Assembly: GCA_019243635.1 (NCBI GenBank) | Contig: JAFAUB010000156.1 | Coordinates: 1 to 33,540 of the forward strand | DNA from: Pseudonocardiales bacterium | Lineage (GTDB): Bacteria > Actinomycetota > Actinomycetes > Mycobacteriales > Pseudonocardiaceae | DNA length: 33,540 bases | Reading direction: 5' to 3' | Part shown: positions 9,666 to 18,324 of the stretch, piece by piece | Numbering within the stretch: position 1 is the stretch's first letter | Layout of the letters: each line of letters begins with the position of its first letter | Made by a program: the position numbers and the translations under genes | The notes under the pieces: model-generated | Database searches by the model: none | Seen by the model: the letters and a program-made list of their open reading frames with translations, nothing else | Told to the model about the DNA's origin: nothing

Positions 9666-10694
9666 TCACAGGTCGAGCTGCCACTCAGCCGTGCGGTGGT
9701 GCGGCCGGAACCCCATCGCCTCGTTGATCCTGACCATGTGCTGGTTGGAGTCGGCGTTGCAGGTGTCGATGACGCGCAGCTCGGGGCGCTGGGCCCGAGC
9801 GAGGCCGAGGTTGGCCACCTTGACCAGGGTACCCAGCCGGTGGCCGCGATGCTCCGGCGCGACGATCGTGTCCTCCTGGCCGGCGAACCAGCGCGACGTG
9901 GCGAAGCCGACGATCCTGGTGAAGGCGACCAGCCGCCCGGTGCGCTCCACCGCCGCAGTGGTGACCAGGTGCTGGCCGCGGGCCAGTCGACTGGCCTCGC
10001 ATGCCCGCATCCGCGCCGCGTCATAGAACTCCGCGTCCCACCGCAGGTCATCCAGCGGGGCATCGGTGGACATCCGCCCGGTGAGGTAGGCGATGTCATC
10101 GAGCCACCGTTGCGGTGTGCCACCCACCCACTGGACCAGCGAGTAGTCCCGCGACTTCACCCGCGCCTGCGCGTCGAGCCGGGCGAGCACAGCCGGGTCC
10201 ACCGAGCCGATGTCGAGCCACCGTCGGGTCTCGACCAGGGCCGGCACCGCCGCGGACGCCGCCGCGAACCGCCCTGCCGGGTCGGGCGCGGCGGGGTCCA
10301 GCGGCTGCTCCACCCAGCTGACAAGCCTGACCCGGCCCTGGCGGATGGCCTCGGCCCGCAGGTGGGCGAGCAACGTCCGGCCGATACCGCGCCGCCGGTG
10401 CTCGGGCGCCACCAGGATCGTGCCGCGGGCGTTGTGCGGGTTGTCCAGCATCGGGAGGGTGAGCAGGCAGCCACCCACCACCGAGCCGGCTACCCGAGCC
10501 ACCCACGCGGTCTCGACCTCGCCGGGCCACGGGTGCTGAAAGCAGCCGAGCTCGTCGACCCGGCATGGCGGTGGGTAGTCCGGCCAGTCCGCGCGCACCA
10601 CCGCGCAGCGCAGCTCGTACCACTGCCGGATGGCCTGCTCATCGGAAGGCTCGACCGGCTCGAGGGAGAGTCCACTGAGGCTGCCTGTGGGCAT
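9666..10694 (-). CDS. Tandem GNAT-domain acetyltransferase (mycothiol-synthase-like architecture)
   Basis: The 342-residue protein has two GNAT folds. The N-terminal one has the acetyl-CoA loop in VAPEHRRRGIGRTLLAHLRA (about 115-140). The C-terminal one has VAPEHRGHRLGTLVKVANLG, followed by DTCNADSNQHMVRINEAMGF. The C-terminal TCNADSNQHMV signature occurs in many actinobacterial double-GNAT proteins of unassigned substrate. Domain architecture resembles mycothiol synthase, but the sequence is not clearly MshD. The frame stays open far upstream, but the ATG at 10694 is preferred because residues before it are low-complexity and overlap the neighbouring gene. It is downstream of the MetE-like gene with a 62-bp gap. 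Confidence -1.
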   Translation of the reverse strand: MPTGSLSGLSLEPVEPSDEQAIRQWYELRCAVVRADWPDYPPPCRVDELGCFQHPWPGEVETAWVARVAGSVVGGCLLTLPMLDNPHNARGTILVAPEHRRRGIGRTLLAHLRAEAIRQGRVRLVSWVEQPLDPAAPDPAGRFAAASAAVPALVETRRWLDIGSVDPAVLARLDAQARVKSRDYSLVQWVGGTPQRWLDDIAYLTGRMSTDAPLDDLRWDAEFYDAARMRACEASRLARGQHLVTTAAVERTGRLVAFTRIVGFATSRWFAGQEDTIVAPEHRGHRLGTLVKVANLGLARAQRPELRVIDTCNADSNQHMVRINEAMGFRPHHRTAEWQLDL

Positions 10695-10756
10695 ACCCCC
10701 ATCCCGCCAGGACCCGCCACCGCGCGCCACCGAGTTTCCGCACCGCACCGCGACTG

Positions 10757-11863
10757 TCACGACGACCAGGAACCGGGTGGGTCGACGAATGCCTGTCCCA
10801 GTTCCCGGGCCAGGGTCAGCGCTCGCCGGGCCCATTCCGGGGTGGCACCGGCCATGCCGCAGGACGGGGTGGGCAGACAGCGCTCGGCCAGCACCGCGCG
10901 GTCGAAGCCGAGCCGGTCCACCAGGTCCAGCGCCGGCCGGGCCAGCTGCGCGCGAGTAGGTGGGCCGCCGGCCCGCGCCGCAGGCTGCCCAGAAGACGAC
11001 ACAGCCCCCGACACAGAAGCGGGCACCGAGGACTGCGCCGGCGGCTGGACCGCCGGCACCAGCCCGAGTAGCACCGACACCCCGGAGTCCCACGCCTCAC
11101 CGAGGGCGTCGACGGTGGCCCGCGGCGCACCGGCGAGCAGCTCGGCGTCGACGGCCAGCACGTCGGCCCCGGCGCGGCGCAGCAGCGCCAAGGGGGGCCG
11201 CGGCGCGCAACAGTGCACGATCCGCGGTACCGGCAGCGCCTCGAGCACGCTGTGTAGCAGCTCGGCCACCTCATTCTCGGGCACCGCAGCCACGGTGCCG
11301 AACCCGGACGGGGTGGGCACGCCGCCGGCGAGCACCGCGGGCAGGCCCGGTTCGTCAAGCTGCACGATGGCGCCGGCCCCGAGCCGGCGGGACACCTCGC
11401 TCGCGTGCGCCCGCAGCCCCTCGGCCAGTGACACCGCGAACTCGCGCAACGCGCCGGGGTCGGTGAGCACCTTGTGCCCGCTGCGCAGCTCCACGGCGGC
11501 GGCCAGCGTCCACGGCCCGGCGGCCTGCAGCTTCACCACCTCTGGTCGGGCCCCGGCGGAGCCCACCGCCTCCTCGAGCGCGTCCAGGTCGCTGCGCAGC
11601 AGGTCGACGCCACGGCGGTGGTCGCGGCCGGCCCGGGCGGTGACCCGGTACCCGGAAGGCACCAGCTCGACGGCGAGATCGACGAGCAGCGCCGCGGTGC
11701 GACCGATCATGTCAGCACCCACGCCCCGGTCGGGCAGCTCGGGCACGTGCGGTAGCTGGGGTAGCTCGCCGATCACGATGCGAGCGGCCTCGAGGGCGTC
11801 GGTGCCGGGCATCGAGCCGATACCGGTCGCGGTACCGGGAGGCCAGGGTCGTAGGTCAGTCAC
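10757..11863 (-). CDS. Cobalamin-independent methionine-synthase-like protein (MetE C-domain family)
   Basis: This 368-residue protein has the fold of the catalytic C-terminal half of MetE, the B12-independent methionine synthase. It begins PPGTATGIGSMPG, carries QLDEPGLP in mid-barrel, and retains likely zinc ligands in VHCC (His217, Cys218-219) and PSCG (Cys335). It is about half the length of true MetE and lacks the folate-binding N-domain, so the methyl donor is uncertain. Its place between ligA and mnmA matches a conserved actinobacterial gene near ligA (Rv3015c in M. tuberculosis). A Ser/Ala/Pro-rich insert (about 272-302) is not typical. Methyltransferase activity is inferred. Confidence -1.
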   Translation of the reverse strand: MTDLRPWPPGTATGIGSMPGTDALEAARIVIGELPQLPHVPELPDRGVGADMIGRTAALLVDLAVELVPSGYRVTARAGRDHRRGVDLLRSDLDALEEAVGSAGARPEVVKLQAAGPWTLAAAVELRSGHKVLTDPGALREFAVSLAEGLRAHASEVSRRLGAGAIVQLDEPGLPAVLAGGVPTPSGFGTVAAVPENEVAELLHSVLEALPVPRIVHCCAPRPPLALLRRAGADVLAVDAELLAGAPRATVDALGEAWDSGVSVLLGLVPAVQPPAQSSVPASVSGAVSSSGQPAARAGGPPTRAQLARPALDLVDRLGFDRAVLAERCLPTPSCGMAGATPEWARRALTLARELGQAFVDPPGSWSS

Positions 11864-12050
11864 CAGGGATGTCTACCAATGGCGCCGGTGCGCGGCGCGG
11901 GTGGTCCGGCGATAGGTAGCGACCTGGGGGGATTACGTGCGACTACCGATTGCCGTCGGACGTCACTGTCAGGCACGGTATGTGATGCCGATGAGGCGCC
12001 TTCCGTGCCCCGGAGCTAGCCGGGCCACCTTTCTCACTCAGGGGGATTCG

Positions 12051-12260
12051 ATGTCTGACGCACTGAGCTTCGCCGAGCTCGACGGGCAACAGGTGGAGCT
12101 GTTGCCGGCCCGCACCGTCCTGTCGACGTTCACTCAAGGCGCCGACGGCGGCACCGCCATCGACGGCACCGACGGCGTGGGCGTCATCGGCATAAACCGC
12201 CTCATCCCCGGCGGCGGTAACGGCTACGGCACCCCCGGCAGCAACGCCGACGGCGGCTGA
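12051..12260 (+). CDS. Small Gly-rich peptide, possible RiPP-type precursor
   Basis: The 69-residue product begins MSDALSFAELDGQQVELLPA, then RTVLSTF, and its second half is Gly/Asn/Asp-rich (INRLIPGGGNGYGTPGSNAD and GG). A good ribosome-binding site (aggggga) precedes the ATG. The gene stands alone on the plus strand between minus-strand core genes and is closed by a strong hairpin. The structured Asp/Glu/Leu-rich N half followed by a Gly-rich, hydroxylated tail resembles a leader-core arrangement. I recall similar short actinomycete proteins with an ELLPARTVLS segment, but cannot check. No modifying enzyme is adjacent. The function is unknown. Confidence -1.
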   Translation: MSDALSFAELDGQQVELLPARTVLSTFTQGADGGTAIDGTDGVGVIGINRLIPGGGNGYGTPGSNADGG

Positions 12261-12276
12261 ACCCCTCCGGCGCCCC

Positions 12277-12334
12277 GACGTGGAGCCTCGTCGGGGCTGT
12301 GCATGACCCGGTAGCCCCGACGAGGCTCCACGTC
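12277..12334. terminator. Bidirectional terminator (22-bp perfect stem)
   Basis: The arms at 12277-12298 and 12313-12334 are perfectly complementary over 22 bp, starting gacgtggagcctcgtcgggg, with a 14-nt loop. The element lies between the convergent small Gly-rich gene and mnmA, 16 and 12 bases from their stops, so it can serve both transcripts. Confidence -1.
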
Positions 12335-12346
12335 GAGGTCGGGGAG

Positions 12347-13420
12347 TCAGCGGGTGGCGGTGATGGTGGCGCTGGCGAGGACGACGTCGCCGTCGGGGTG
12401 GGGGCGGTAGAGGACGACGGCCTGGCCGGGGGCGACGCCGCGCAGGGGCTCCCGCAGGTGCACCACCATGCGGTCGTCGACGGCCTGGGCCACGGCGCCG
12501 GCACACCCACCGTGCGCCCGGACCTGCGCGACGCACTCCAGGGGGCCGTCGGGCGCAGCCGCGGTCCACACCGGACCGTCGGCCTCGATCACGCCGACGT
12601 CCAGGAGAGGGGCGGGTCCCACCCGCACGGTCCCGGTGGCCGCCTGGAGCCCCAGGACGAACCGGGGGCGACCATCGGGCGCCGGGTGCCGCAGCCCCAG
12701 CCCGCGGCGCTGGCCGACCGTGAAGCCGTGCACCCCGTGATGGCGCCCGAGAACCTCGCCGGTCTGCGCATCGACCAGCTCCCCGGGCCGGGGCCCCAGC
12801 CGGTCGGCCAGGAATGCCTGGGTATCGCCCGAGGGAATGAAGCAGATGTCGTGGCTGTCCGGCTTGTCCGCGACGGCCAGGCCGCGTCGGGTCGCCTCGG
12901 CCCGGATCCCGGCCTTGGCGGTGTCGCCGACCGGGAACAGCGCATGCGCCAGCTGGTCGGCGGTGAGCCCGGCGAGCACGTAGGACTGGTCCTTGCCGGT
13001 GTCCACGGCCCGGCGTAGGACGCCATCGCGCAGGCGCGCGTAGTGACCGGTGCAGACCGCGTCGAAGCCGAGGTCACGCGCCCGGTCCAGCAGTGCGGTG
13101 AACTTGATCCGCTCGTTGCACCGCAGGCACGGGTTGGGGGTGCGCCCGGCGGCGTACTCGGCGACGAAGTCCTCCACCACGTCAGCGGTGAACCGCTGCG
13201 CGAAGTCCCAGACGTAGAACGGGATGTCGATGACGTCGGCGACCCGCCGCGCGTCGGCGGCGTCCTCTTTCGTGCAACACCCGCGGGCGCCGGTGCGCAG
13301 CGTGCCGGGCCGTGCCGACAGCGCCAGGTGCACCCCGACCACCTCATGACCGGCGTCCACCGCCCGGGCGGCCGCCACCGAGGAGTCCACCCCGCCGCTC
13401 ATCGCGGCCAAGATCTTCAT
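12347..13420 (-). CDS. mnmA: tRNA-specific 2-thiouridylase
   Basis: MnmA thiolates U34 of tRNA-Lys, -Glu and -Gln using ATP and sulfur relayed from a cysteine desulfurase. The 357-residue protein has the PP-loop SGGVDSS (residues 8-14), the catalytic Cys98 in NPCLRC and the second catalytic Cys193 in [16 protein letters not shown] and KDQSYVL lie between them. The C-terminal beta-barrel is complete. The start at 13420 ([10 protein letters not shown]) is chosen because the frame upstream runs into iscS and the PP-loop must lie near the N-terminus. It follows iscS by 13 bp, so the sulfur donor and user are co-transcribed, as in other actinobacteria. Confidence -1.
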   Translation of the reverse strand: MKILAAMSGGVDSSVAAARAVDAGHEVVGVHLALSARPGTLRTGARGCCTKEDAADARRVADVIDIPFYVWDFAQRFTADVVEDFVAEYAAGRTPNPCLRCNERIKFTALLDRARDLGFDAVCTGHYARLRDGVLRRAVDTGKDQSYVLAGLTADQLAHALFPVGDTAKAGIRAEATRRGLAVADKPDSHDICFIPSGDTQAFLADRLGPRPGELVDAQTGEVLGRHHGVHGFTVGQRRGLGLRHPAPDGRPRFVLGLQAATGTVRVGPAPLLDVGVIEADGPVWTAAAPDGPLECVAQVRAHGGCAGAVAQAVDDRMVVHLREPLRGVAPGQAVVLYRPHPDGDVVLASATITATR

Positions 13421-13433
13421 TGACGCGGAACCT

Positions 13434-14636
13434 TCACGACGCCGCCGCCCGCCGGTTTCCCGCCCCGCGGGCCCGGGCGACCACCGGCTCGATGGCATCG
13501 AGCACCTCAGCCACATCCGCAGCCGTCGAGGTGCGTCCGAGGGACAGGCGCAGCGAGCCACGCGCCGCGGCCGGCGCGGCGCCCATCGCCAGCAGCACGT
13601 GCGAGGGCTGCGCCACGCCGGCGGTGCACGCCGCGCCCGTGGAGCACTCGATGCCCCGGGCGTCGAGCAGCATCAGCAGCGAGTCACCCTCGCAGCCCGG
13701 GAAGGTCACATGGGCGTTACCCGACAGCCGCGACGGACCGCCGTCGATCACGCACTGGCCCGGGTCCCCGTTGAGCACCGCATCGGGCACCTTGGCCAGG
13801 ATCCCGTCCACCAGCTCATCTCGCAGCCGCCCGAGCCCGACCGCGCTGCGCGGCTGCGATGCCACGGCATGCCGGATCGCGGTGGCCAGCCCGACGATCG
13901 CCGGGACATCCAGCGTGCCGGAACGCACATCGCGCTCCTGGCCGCCGCCGTGCAGCAGCGGGGTGGCCGCGACCTCCCGGCCCAGCAGCAGCGCCCCAAC
14001 CCCGTAAGGGCCGCCCATCTTATGCCCGGTCAGGGTCAGCGCCGCGGCGCCGGACCGGCCGAAATGCACCGGGAGCTGGCCCACCGCCTGGACCGCGTCG
14101 GTGTGCAGCGGCACCCCGTACCCGGCGGCGACCTCGGCCAGCTCGCGCACCGGAGCCACGGTGCCCACTTCGTTGTTCGCCCACATCACGCTCACCAGGG
14201 CCACCGAGCCCGGGTCACGGGCCAGCGCGGCGCGCAGCGTCTCGGGGTGCACCCGGCCGTAGCCGTCCACCTCGAGCCACCCCACCTCGGCACCCTCGTG
14301 ATCGGCCAGCCAGGACACCGCGTCGAGCACCGCGTGATGCTCGACGGTGGAGGCGAGTACCCGCGTGCGACGCGGGTCAGCGGCCCGCCGCTGCCAGAAC
14401 AGGCCCTTGACCGCAAGGTTGTCGCCCTCCGTGCCGCCGCCGGTGAAGACCACCTCCGACGGGCGCGCGCCCAGCGCCTCCGCGATGCTCTCCCGGCACT
14501 CCTCGACGGTGCGACGAGCCCGGCGGCCCGAGCCGTGCAGCGACGAGGCATTGCCCAACGCGGACAATGCCTGACTCATCGCCGCCACCGCCTCCGGCAG
14601 CATCGGCGTCGTGGCCGCATGGTCGAGGTAGGTCAT
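13434..14636 (-). CDS. iscS: Cysteine desulfurase
   Basis: This PLP enzyme takes sulfur from cysteine, leaving alanine, and holds it as a persulfide for Fe-S clusters and tRNA thiolation. The 400-residue protein starts [17 protein letters not shown]. The PLP lysine is Lys206 in LTGHKMGGP, the cofactor-stacking His is in STVEHHAVL, and the persulfide Cys is probably Cys337 in STGAACTAG. The compact C-terminal loop and the downstream mnmA suggest that tRNA thiolation is a main job. The next gene upstream, plsC, ends 47 bp before it. Confidence -1.
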   Translation of the reverse strand: MTYLDHAATTPMLPEAVAAMSQALSALGNASSLHGSGRRARRTVEECRESIAEALGARPSEVVFTGGGTEGDNLAVKGLFWQRRAADPRRTRVLASTVEHHAVLDAVSWLADHEGAEVGWLEVDGYGRVHPETLRAALARDPGSVALVSVMWANNEVGTVAPVRELAEVAAGYGVPLHTDAVQAVGQLPVHFGRSGAAALTLTGHKMGGPYGVGALLLGREVAATPLLHGGGQERDVRSGTLDVPAIVGLATAIRHAVASQPRSAVGLGRLRDELVDGILAKVPDAVLNGDPGQCVIDGGPSRLSGNAHVTFPGCEGDSLLMLLDARGIECSTGAACTAGVAQPSHVLLAMGAAPAAARGSLRLSLGRTSTAADVAEVLDAIEPVVARARGAGNRRAAAS

Positions 14637-14683
14637 TGAGGCACCAGCCTAATGGCGCCCGCAGTGACGGCGGTGCGGGCCGT

Positions 14684-15547
14684 TCACCACGCTCGCGACA
14701 CAGCCGCAGTCGCGACCGTCCGCGTGAGCGGTGGCAGGGTCACCGCGATGACGGCGGCCTCGGCGCGGGTCGCCAGCGCACGGCGGTCGGCTCCGACAGC
14801 GAGCAGCAGCGGCAGTAACCGCACGTCCACCACCAGGCCCCGCACTCCGGCCACCCGCATCACCGCCTCCCACAGGGTGGTGGAGCCGACGAAGGAGGCC
14901 ACCGTGGTGGCGCCGGCACCGGCCAGGCGGTAGCGCAACGCCACCGGCCGCACCACTGTCGCGGTGTCGACGGCGGCCTGAAAAACCGCCGGCCGGAACC
15001 GTCCGCTGGAGAGCCCACACCAGGTGGTGCCCTCCGGGAACGCGCCGATGGCCGCGCCACCGGCCAGCGCGCCGGATACCGCCTCGACCGTCCGGGGCAG
15101 TGTCGAGAGCCGTTCGCGGTCCACGAAAACCGTACCCACCAGGCGAGCCAGCGGCCCGACCACCGGCCACCCTCGAACCTCACTCTTAGCCACCATGCGC
15201 AGCGGCTGGACCGCCCCGAGCGCGACCATGTCCAACCAGGACATGTGGTTGCTGACCACCAGGACTCCGACACCCGGGGCGGCGAACCGGTCACCGCCGG
15301 TGACCTCCAGCTCAATCCGCAACGCCCAGAGCAGCACCCGGTACCAGGCCCGCAGCGTCCGCTCCCGGCCCGTTGGGCCGCGCAGCGGGAGCGCGACCGC
15401 CAGCACCCCCCCGGCCAGCAGCATCACCCCGACGGCCAGCAGCCGCAGCAGGCGACGCGCCCTGCCCACGGCGGGCACCGCATCAGCCGATGGGAGACAG
15501 CCCTCGCCGCAGGGTGACACCGGCATCCACGGGTGCGGGCGGTTCAC
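14684..15547 (-). CDS. plsC: 1-acyl-sn-glycerol-3-phosphate acyltransferase (PlsC/OlsA family)
   Basis: This membrane-associated acyltransferase transfers an acyl chain to a lysophospholipid or, when paired with OlsB, to lyso-ornithine lipid. The 287-residue protein has an N-terminal hydrophobic segment (about 34-55). The catalytic HX4D motif is in NHMSWLD (His101, Asp106) and FPEGTT lies at 170-175; both are hallmarks of the family. The GTG start at 15547 overlaps the olsB stop (GTGA), so translation is probably coupled; an ATG at 15526 is a possible internal start. Pairing with the OlsB-like gene suggests an OlsA role. That is inference, since PlsC and OlsA are hard to tell apart by sequence. 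Confidence -1.
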   Translation of the reverse strand: MNRPHPWMPVSPCGEGCLPSADAVPAVGRARRLLRLLAVGVMLLAGGVLAVALPLRGPTGRERTLRAWYRVLLWALRIELEVTGGDRFAAPGVGVLVVSNHMSWLDMVALGAVQPLRMVAKSEVRGWPVVGPLARLVGTVFVDRERLSTLPRTVEAVSGALAGGAAIGAFPEGTTWCGLSSGRFRPAVFQAAVDTATVVRPVALRYRLAGAGATTVASFVGSTTLWEAVMRVAGVRGLVVDVRLLPLLLAVGADRRALATRAEAAVIAVTLPPLTRTVATAAVSRAW

Positions 15548-16365
15548 GCGCGGCGCCCCGGAACGCTGTGCCCCAGGAAGTGGTGCAGGTAACGGGGATC
15601 CACCCGGTCCAGGCTCAGCAGCACCAGGAAGTCGGCCGCCCCGAAGTCCGGGTCGTACGCGGGCGGACCGCAGACCCAGGCCCCCAACCGCAGGTAGCCG
15701 CGCAGCAGCGGGGGCAGACTGGGGCGCTGAGGCACCGATGCCGGCTCGGCGTCCCAGGACCGTCGCGCCGTCGCGACGTCCCACGGCCGGCGCGGCGTCA
15801 CCCGGTAACGCTCGGGTGCGAGGTGCCGAGTCCGCACGGTGTCCCAGACCCCCACCGCGAGCGCACCGTCCGGAGCGTCGGGGCTGCGCAGCGGCACCGA
15901 CGCGCACCCCACCAGCCACCGGTGGCCGGTGAGCAGCATGTAGCGCGCGATCCCCGCCCAGACCAGGTTCACCACCGCCCCGGTGCGGTGGTGCGGGTGC
16001 ACGCAGGAGCGGCCGGTCTCCACCAGGGCTTCGCGCAGACCCGCCAGGGTGGGGATCAGAAACTCGGTCTCGCAGTACAGCCCGCCCGCACGCCGCGCGC
16101 CGTCGGGCGCAAGCATCCGGTAGGTGCCGACGATCTCGCCGGTCGAGTCCTCACGCACCACCAGGTGGTCGCAGTACGCGTCGTAGTCGTCGATATCCAG
16201 ACCGGGTTCGGGGGTGTGCAGCACAGCGCCCATCTCGTCGGCGAACACGCGGTGCCGAAGCCGCTGGGCGGCGCGGACGTCGGCCTGCCGCTGAGCCACC
16301 AGCAGCGTGTAGCGAGGGGAGCCCACGAACGCGGAGGTGGTCACCGGCAGCTGTGTTGTACTCAT
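15544..16365 (-). CDS. olsB: GNAT-fold acyltransferase, OlsB-like (ornithine N-acyltransferase family)
   Basis: The 273-residue protein begins, after a short tail, with VAQRQADVRAAQRLRHRVFA, then DEMGA. This is the pattern of the OlsB/hemolysin-like GNAT family that N-acylates ornithine with a 3-hydroxyacyl-ACP. VVREDSTGEIVGTYRML and ETGRSCVHPHHRTGAVV follow; GRSCVHPxxR is the family's most conserved stretch. Translational overlap with plsC supports an olsB-olsA pair for ornithine lipid. The substrate is inferred. The same two families are neighbours of iscS and etf genes in mycobacteria (Rv3027c-Rv3026c). The 222 bp upstream (16366-16587) show no convincing gene. Confidence -1.
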   Translation of the reverse strand: MSTTQLPVTTSAFVGSPRYTLLVAQRQADVRAAQRLRHRVFADEMGAVLHTPEPGLDIDDYDAYCDHLVVREDSTGEIVGTYRMLAPDGARRAGGLYCETEFLIPTLAGLREALVETGRSCVHPHHRTGAVVNLVWAGIARYMLLTGHRWLVGCASVPLRSPDAPDGALAVGVWDTVRTRHLAPERYRVTPRRPWDVATARRSWDAEPASVPQRPSLPPLLRGYLRLGAWVCGPPAYDPDFGAADFLVLLSLDRVDPRYLHHFLGHSVPGRRA

Positions 16366-16587
16366 GACCCTGGGTGTACAGCGCTAGCTGGTTGCGCACA
16401 TAACACCGCCATGGCCGTCCGATGGAATGTCGGTGAATCCCGAGTGGCTTCGCGCCCGCTCCCGGGCTCGTCGGGCTCGACACGCTCGCGCCTGGAGGCG
16501 GTCCGCCACATCGAGGATCACCTGCCATGGCACCCCCGACGCCCGAGGGGAAGTGCTCCACCGCCTGGCACGCACAGCGCTCCGTGA

Positions 16588-17142
16588 TCACCTATGGAAC
16601 TGTAGGTGGTTCACCACCGTCGTCAAGCTCTCCATCGACGTCATCCGATCGACGAACTCGACGCCGTTGAGATGGTCGAGCTCGTGTTGAGTCACCCGGG
16701 CCACATACCCGGAGTATCGCTCAGTGACATCGGCACCGACCGCTGAGGTGTACTCGACGGTGATGGTCTCGGCTCGCGGCACAAGGCCCATGAACCCGGG
16801 CACGCTGAAGCAGCCCTCCCAGCCGGTCTCAGTCGTCCCGGATTTTTTCACGACCACCGGATCGACCATCTGTAACAGCGGGGACGTCGGACGGTCAGGG
16901 AGCACGTCGGTCCTCCTGACCTCGACAACGATCACCCCAACCGACGCACCAATCTGCGGAGCGGCCAGACCAGCACCATTCAGCTCGCGCAGTCGCTTCA
17001 CCATGCGCGCAAGGAGCTCAGCGGCATCATCGACGCGGCCAACGGCTCGGGTCTCGGCCTTGAGCCGCGGATCGCCGATAGTGACGACATCGTCGTCGGC
17101 AACACCGGACATCCAGCCGGGGTCGCTCTTGGCGAGGTTCAA
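16588..17142 (-). CDS. def: Peptide deformylase
   Basis: Def removes the N-formyl group from new proteins. All three metalloenzyme motifs are present in the 184-residue protein: GAGLAAPQIG (56-65), EGCFS (Cys111, where EGCLS is usual) and QHELDHLNG (His153, Glu154, His157). A TTG start at 17142 is chosen because aaggag lies eight bases before it; the ATG at 17112 has no ribosome-binding site. The TTG overlaps the stop of the upstream XRE-TPR frame (TTGA), so the two would be translationally coupled. The gene lies in an insertion between conserved genes, so it is probably an additional copy. A role in tolerance to deformylase inhibitors or in modifying a special substrate is possible but unsupported. 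Confidence -1.
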   Translation of the reverse strand: MNLAKSDPGWMSGVADDDVVTIGDPRLKAETRAVGRVDDAAELLARMVKRLRELNGAGLAAPQIGASVGVIVVEVRRTDVLPDRPTSPLLQMVDPVVVKKSGTTETGWEGCFSVPGFMGLVPRAETITVEYTSAVGADVTERYSGYVARVTQHELDHLNGVEFVDRMTSMESLTTVVNHLQFHR

Positions 17143-17626
17143 CTACCGGTCTCCTTCGTTACAGTCAGCTGCAGGCATCGAGGACCGTTCAGGCCGCGAA
17201 TGAGCGTGGCGCGGGCACCAACAGAGTCAGGGTCGAGCCTCAACGGCGCATCGACGTCGCCGAGTGCTCGCTCCAGTACTGACAGATCCGACTCCCACCC
17301 GGAGAAATACCACCGCCAGTAGGCGTAGCCGCGAGCTGCTTGGGCTTGAGCAAAGCGTGGATCGATGTCAAGAGCAGCAAGGTCGTGGCGGCTTCGATCC
17401 GCTGCTTGTCGTTGTGGCTAACGAGGAAACGGTCATGTTGCACGTCGGAGGCTTGCTCCACTGTGTGATTCAGCGCACGGCGCAGCGCCAGGCTCGGCGA
17501 GTGGGCGCCACGCTCGGCGTTGCCGACCGTCCGCTTCGCGGAACCCAACGCCGCGGCGAACCTATCCTGCGACAGGCACAGCCTCACCTCACGAAACCGA
17601 CGAATCCTCGCTGCGGTCCACTCCAC
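17139..17626 (-). pseudogene. XRE-family regulator with TPR-like C-terminus, frameshifted
   Basis: The N-terminal frame (17626 down to about 17380) gives MEWTAARIRRFREVRLCLSQ, then DRFAAALGSAKRTVGNAERG, a clear XRE helix-turn-helix. Read on in the same frame, the tail to 17240 is low quality. A different frame from about 17380 to 17139 reads LAALDIDPRFAQAQAARGYA, then YWRWYFSGWESDLSVLERAL, then LRLDPDSVGARATLIRGL, a typical TPR pattern. The two join as one XRE-TPR protein with a shift near 17375-17385. The TPR frame ends in TTGA, overlapping the def start. The gene is either a pseudogene or, less likely, a case of programmed frameshifting. Its ligand and targets are unknown. Confidence -1.
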
Positions 17627-17871
17627 CGGCGAAGAGTAACGCGGGCCCTACCACCGGATTGCCGCATCGCCGATTCCACGGAGGTGCGGGGACCGGCGCC
17701 TGGCCGGTGATGCCGCGTTACCGGACCGGCACCACTGAGGAGGCCACCGGGTCAGACCCGCAGGGCAGGCCGGCACGACAGTCGCATCCTGTGATTATCG
17801 AGGTGTTTACGCTAGTCGTGGCATGCTCGGTGACCTCGCCAGCGCGCAACCGCAGGCTGCACCTCAGACAC

Positions 17872-17938
17872 CATGATCACGGTTTGTGTGTGTTCAGCGA
17901 CACGATATGTCGCTGAACACACACAAACCGTGATCATG
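17872..17938. repeat. 31-bp perfect inverted repeat (hairpin, 5-nt loop)
   Basis: The arms 17872-17902 and 17908-17938 are perfectly complementary over 31 bp, beginning catgatcacggtttgtgtgt, with loop cgata. The stem is only moderately GC-rich, unlike the local intrinsic terminators. It could be a strong terminator, a dispersed palindromic element or a processed RNA. Confidence -1.
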
Positions 17939-18064
17939 TCCTGTCGGCCGCAGATCGAGATCACCTAGTGCGGCTGCCGTACCAGTGAGGACTGGCCATG
18001 GATGTAACGCTGCCATGGGGGATGAGTGAGAGCTGAGGTCGCTGCCACGTGGGTCAGCGGGAGG

Positions 18065-18117
18065 CCGGGCGGCTCTGTCCGGGCGGCTCTGTCCGGGCGG
18101 CCCTGTCCGGGCGGCTC
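18065..18117 (+). repeat. 14-bp tandem repeat, nearly four copies
   Basis: Unit ccgggcggctctgt occurs at 18065-18078 and 18079-18092. It recurs with one change at 18093-18106 (ccctgt), and a partial, diverged copy follows. It is non-coding and probably arose by slippage. Confidence -1.
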
Positions 18118-18190
18118 CGCTGTCGAAGGCCGGCGACAGGAGAGTCGATCACAGGGCGGGTCGGGCGCGGATGGTGCAGCGGCCGGCGAG

Positions 18191-18232
18191 GGACACCTCC
18201 CCGACCCAACGGGACACCTACCCGACCCAACG
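18191..18232 (+). repeat. 21-bp tandem duplication
   Basis: Two adjacent 21-bp units beginning ggacacct and ending gacccaacg (18191-18211 and 18212-18232) differ at one base. They lie about 100 bp before the transporter promoter. The function is unknown. Confidence -1.
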
Positions 18233-18324
18233 GGAGGCGTCGTGGCGGCGATCAGACCAGCCCGTGGTGATCAACGACTCGGCCGGGAAGGCCACTCTTT
18301 AGAAGAGGACGACTCGGTTGCATA

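Noticed and set aside
9615..11915. 766-codon plus-strand frame across the GNAT and MetE-like genes
   Set aside because: Low-complexity Ser/Arg/Pro-rich product, antisense to two clear gene families.
13599..14639. 346-codon plus-strand frame opposite iscS
   Set aside because: Gln/His/Arg-rich shadow of iscS with no family features.
16384..16575. 63-codon minus-strand frame between def and olsB
   Set aside because: Arg/Ala-rich with no recognisable fold or ribosome-binding site; not enough support.
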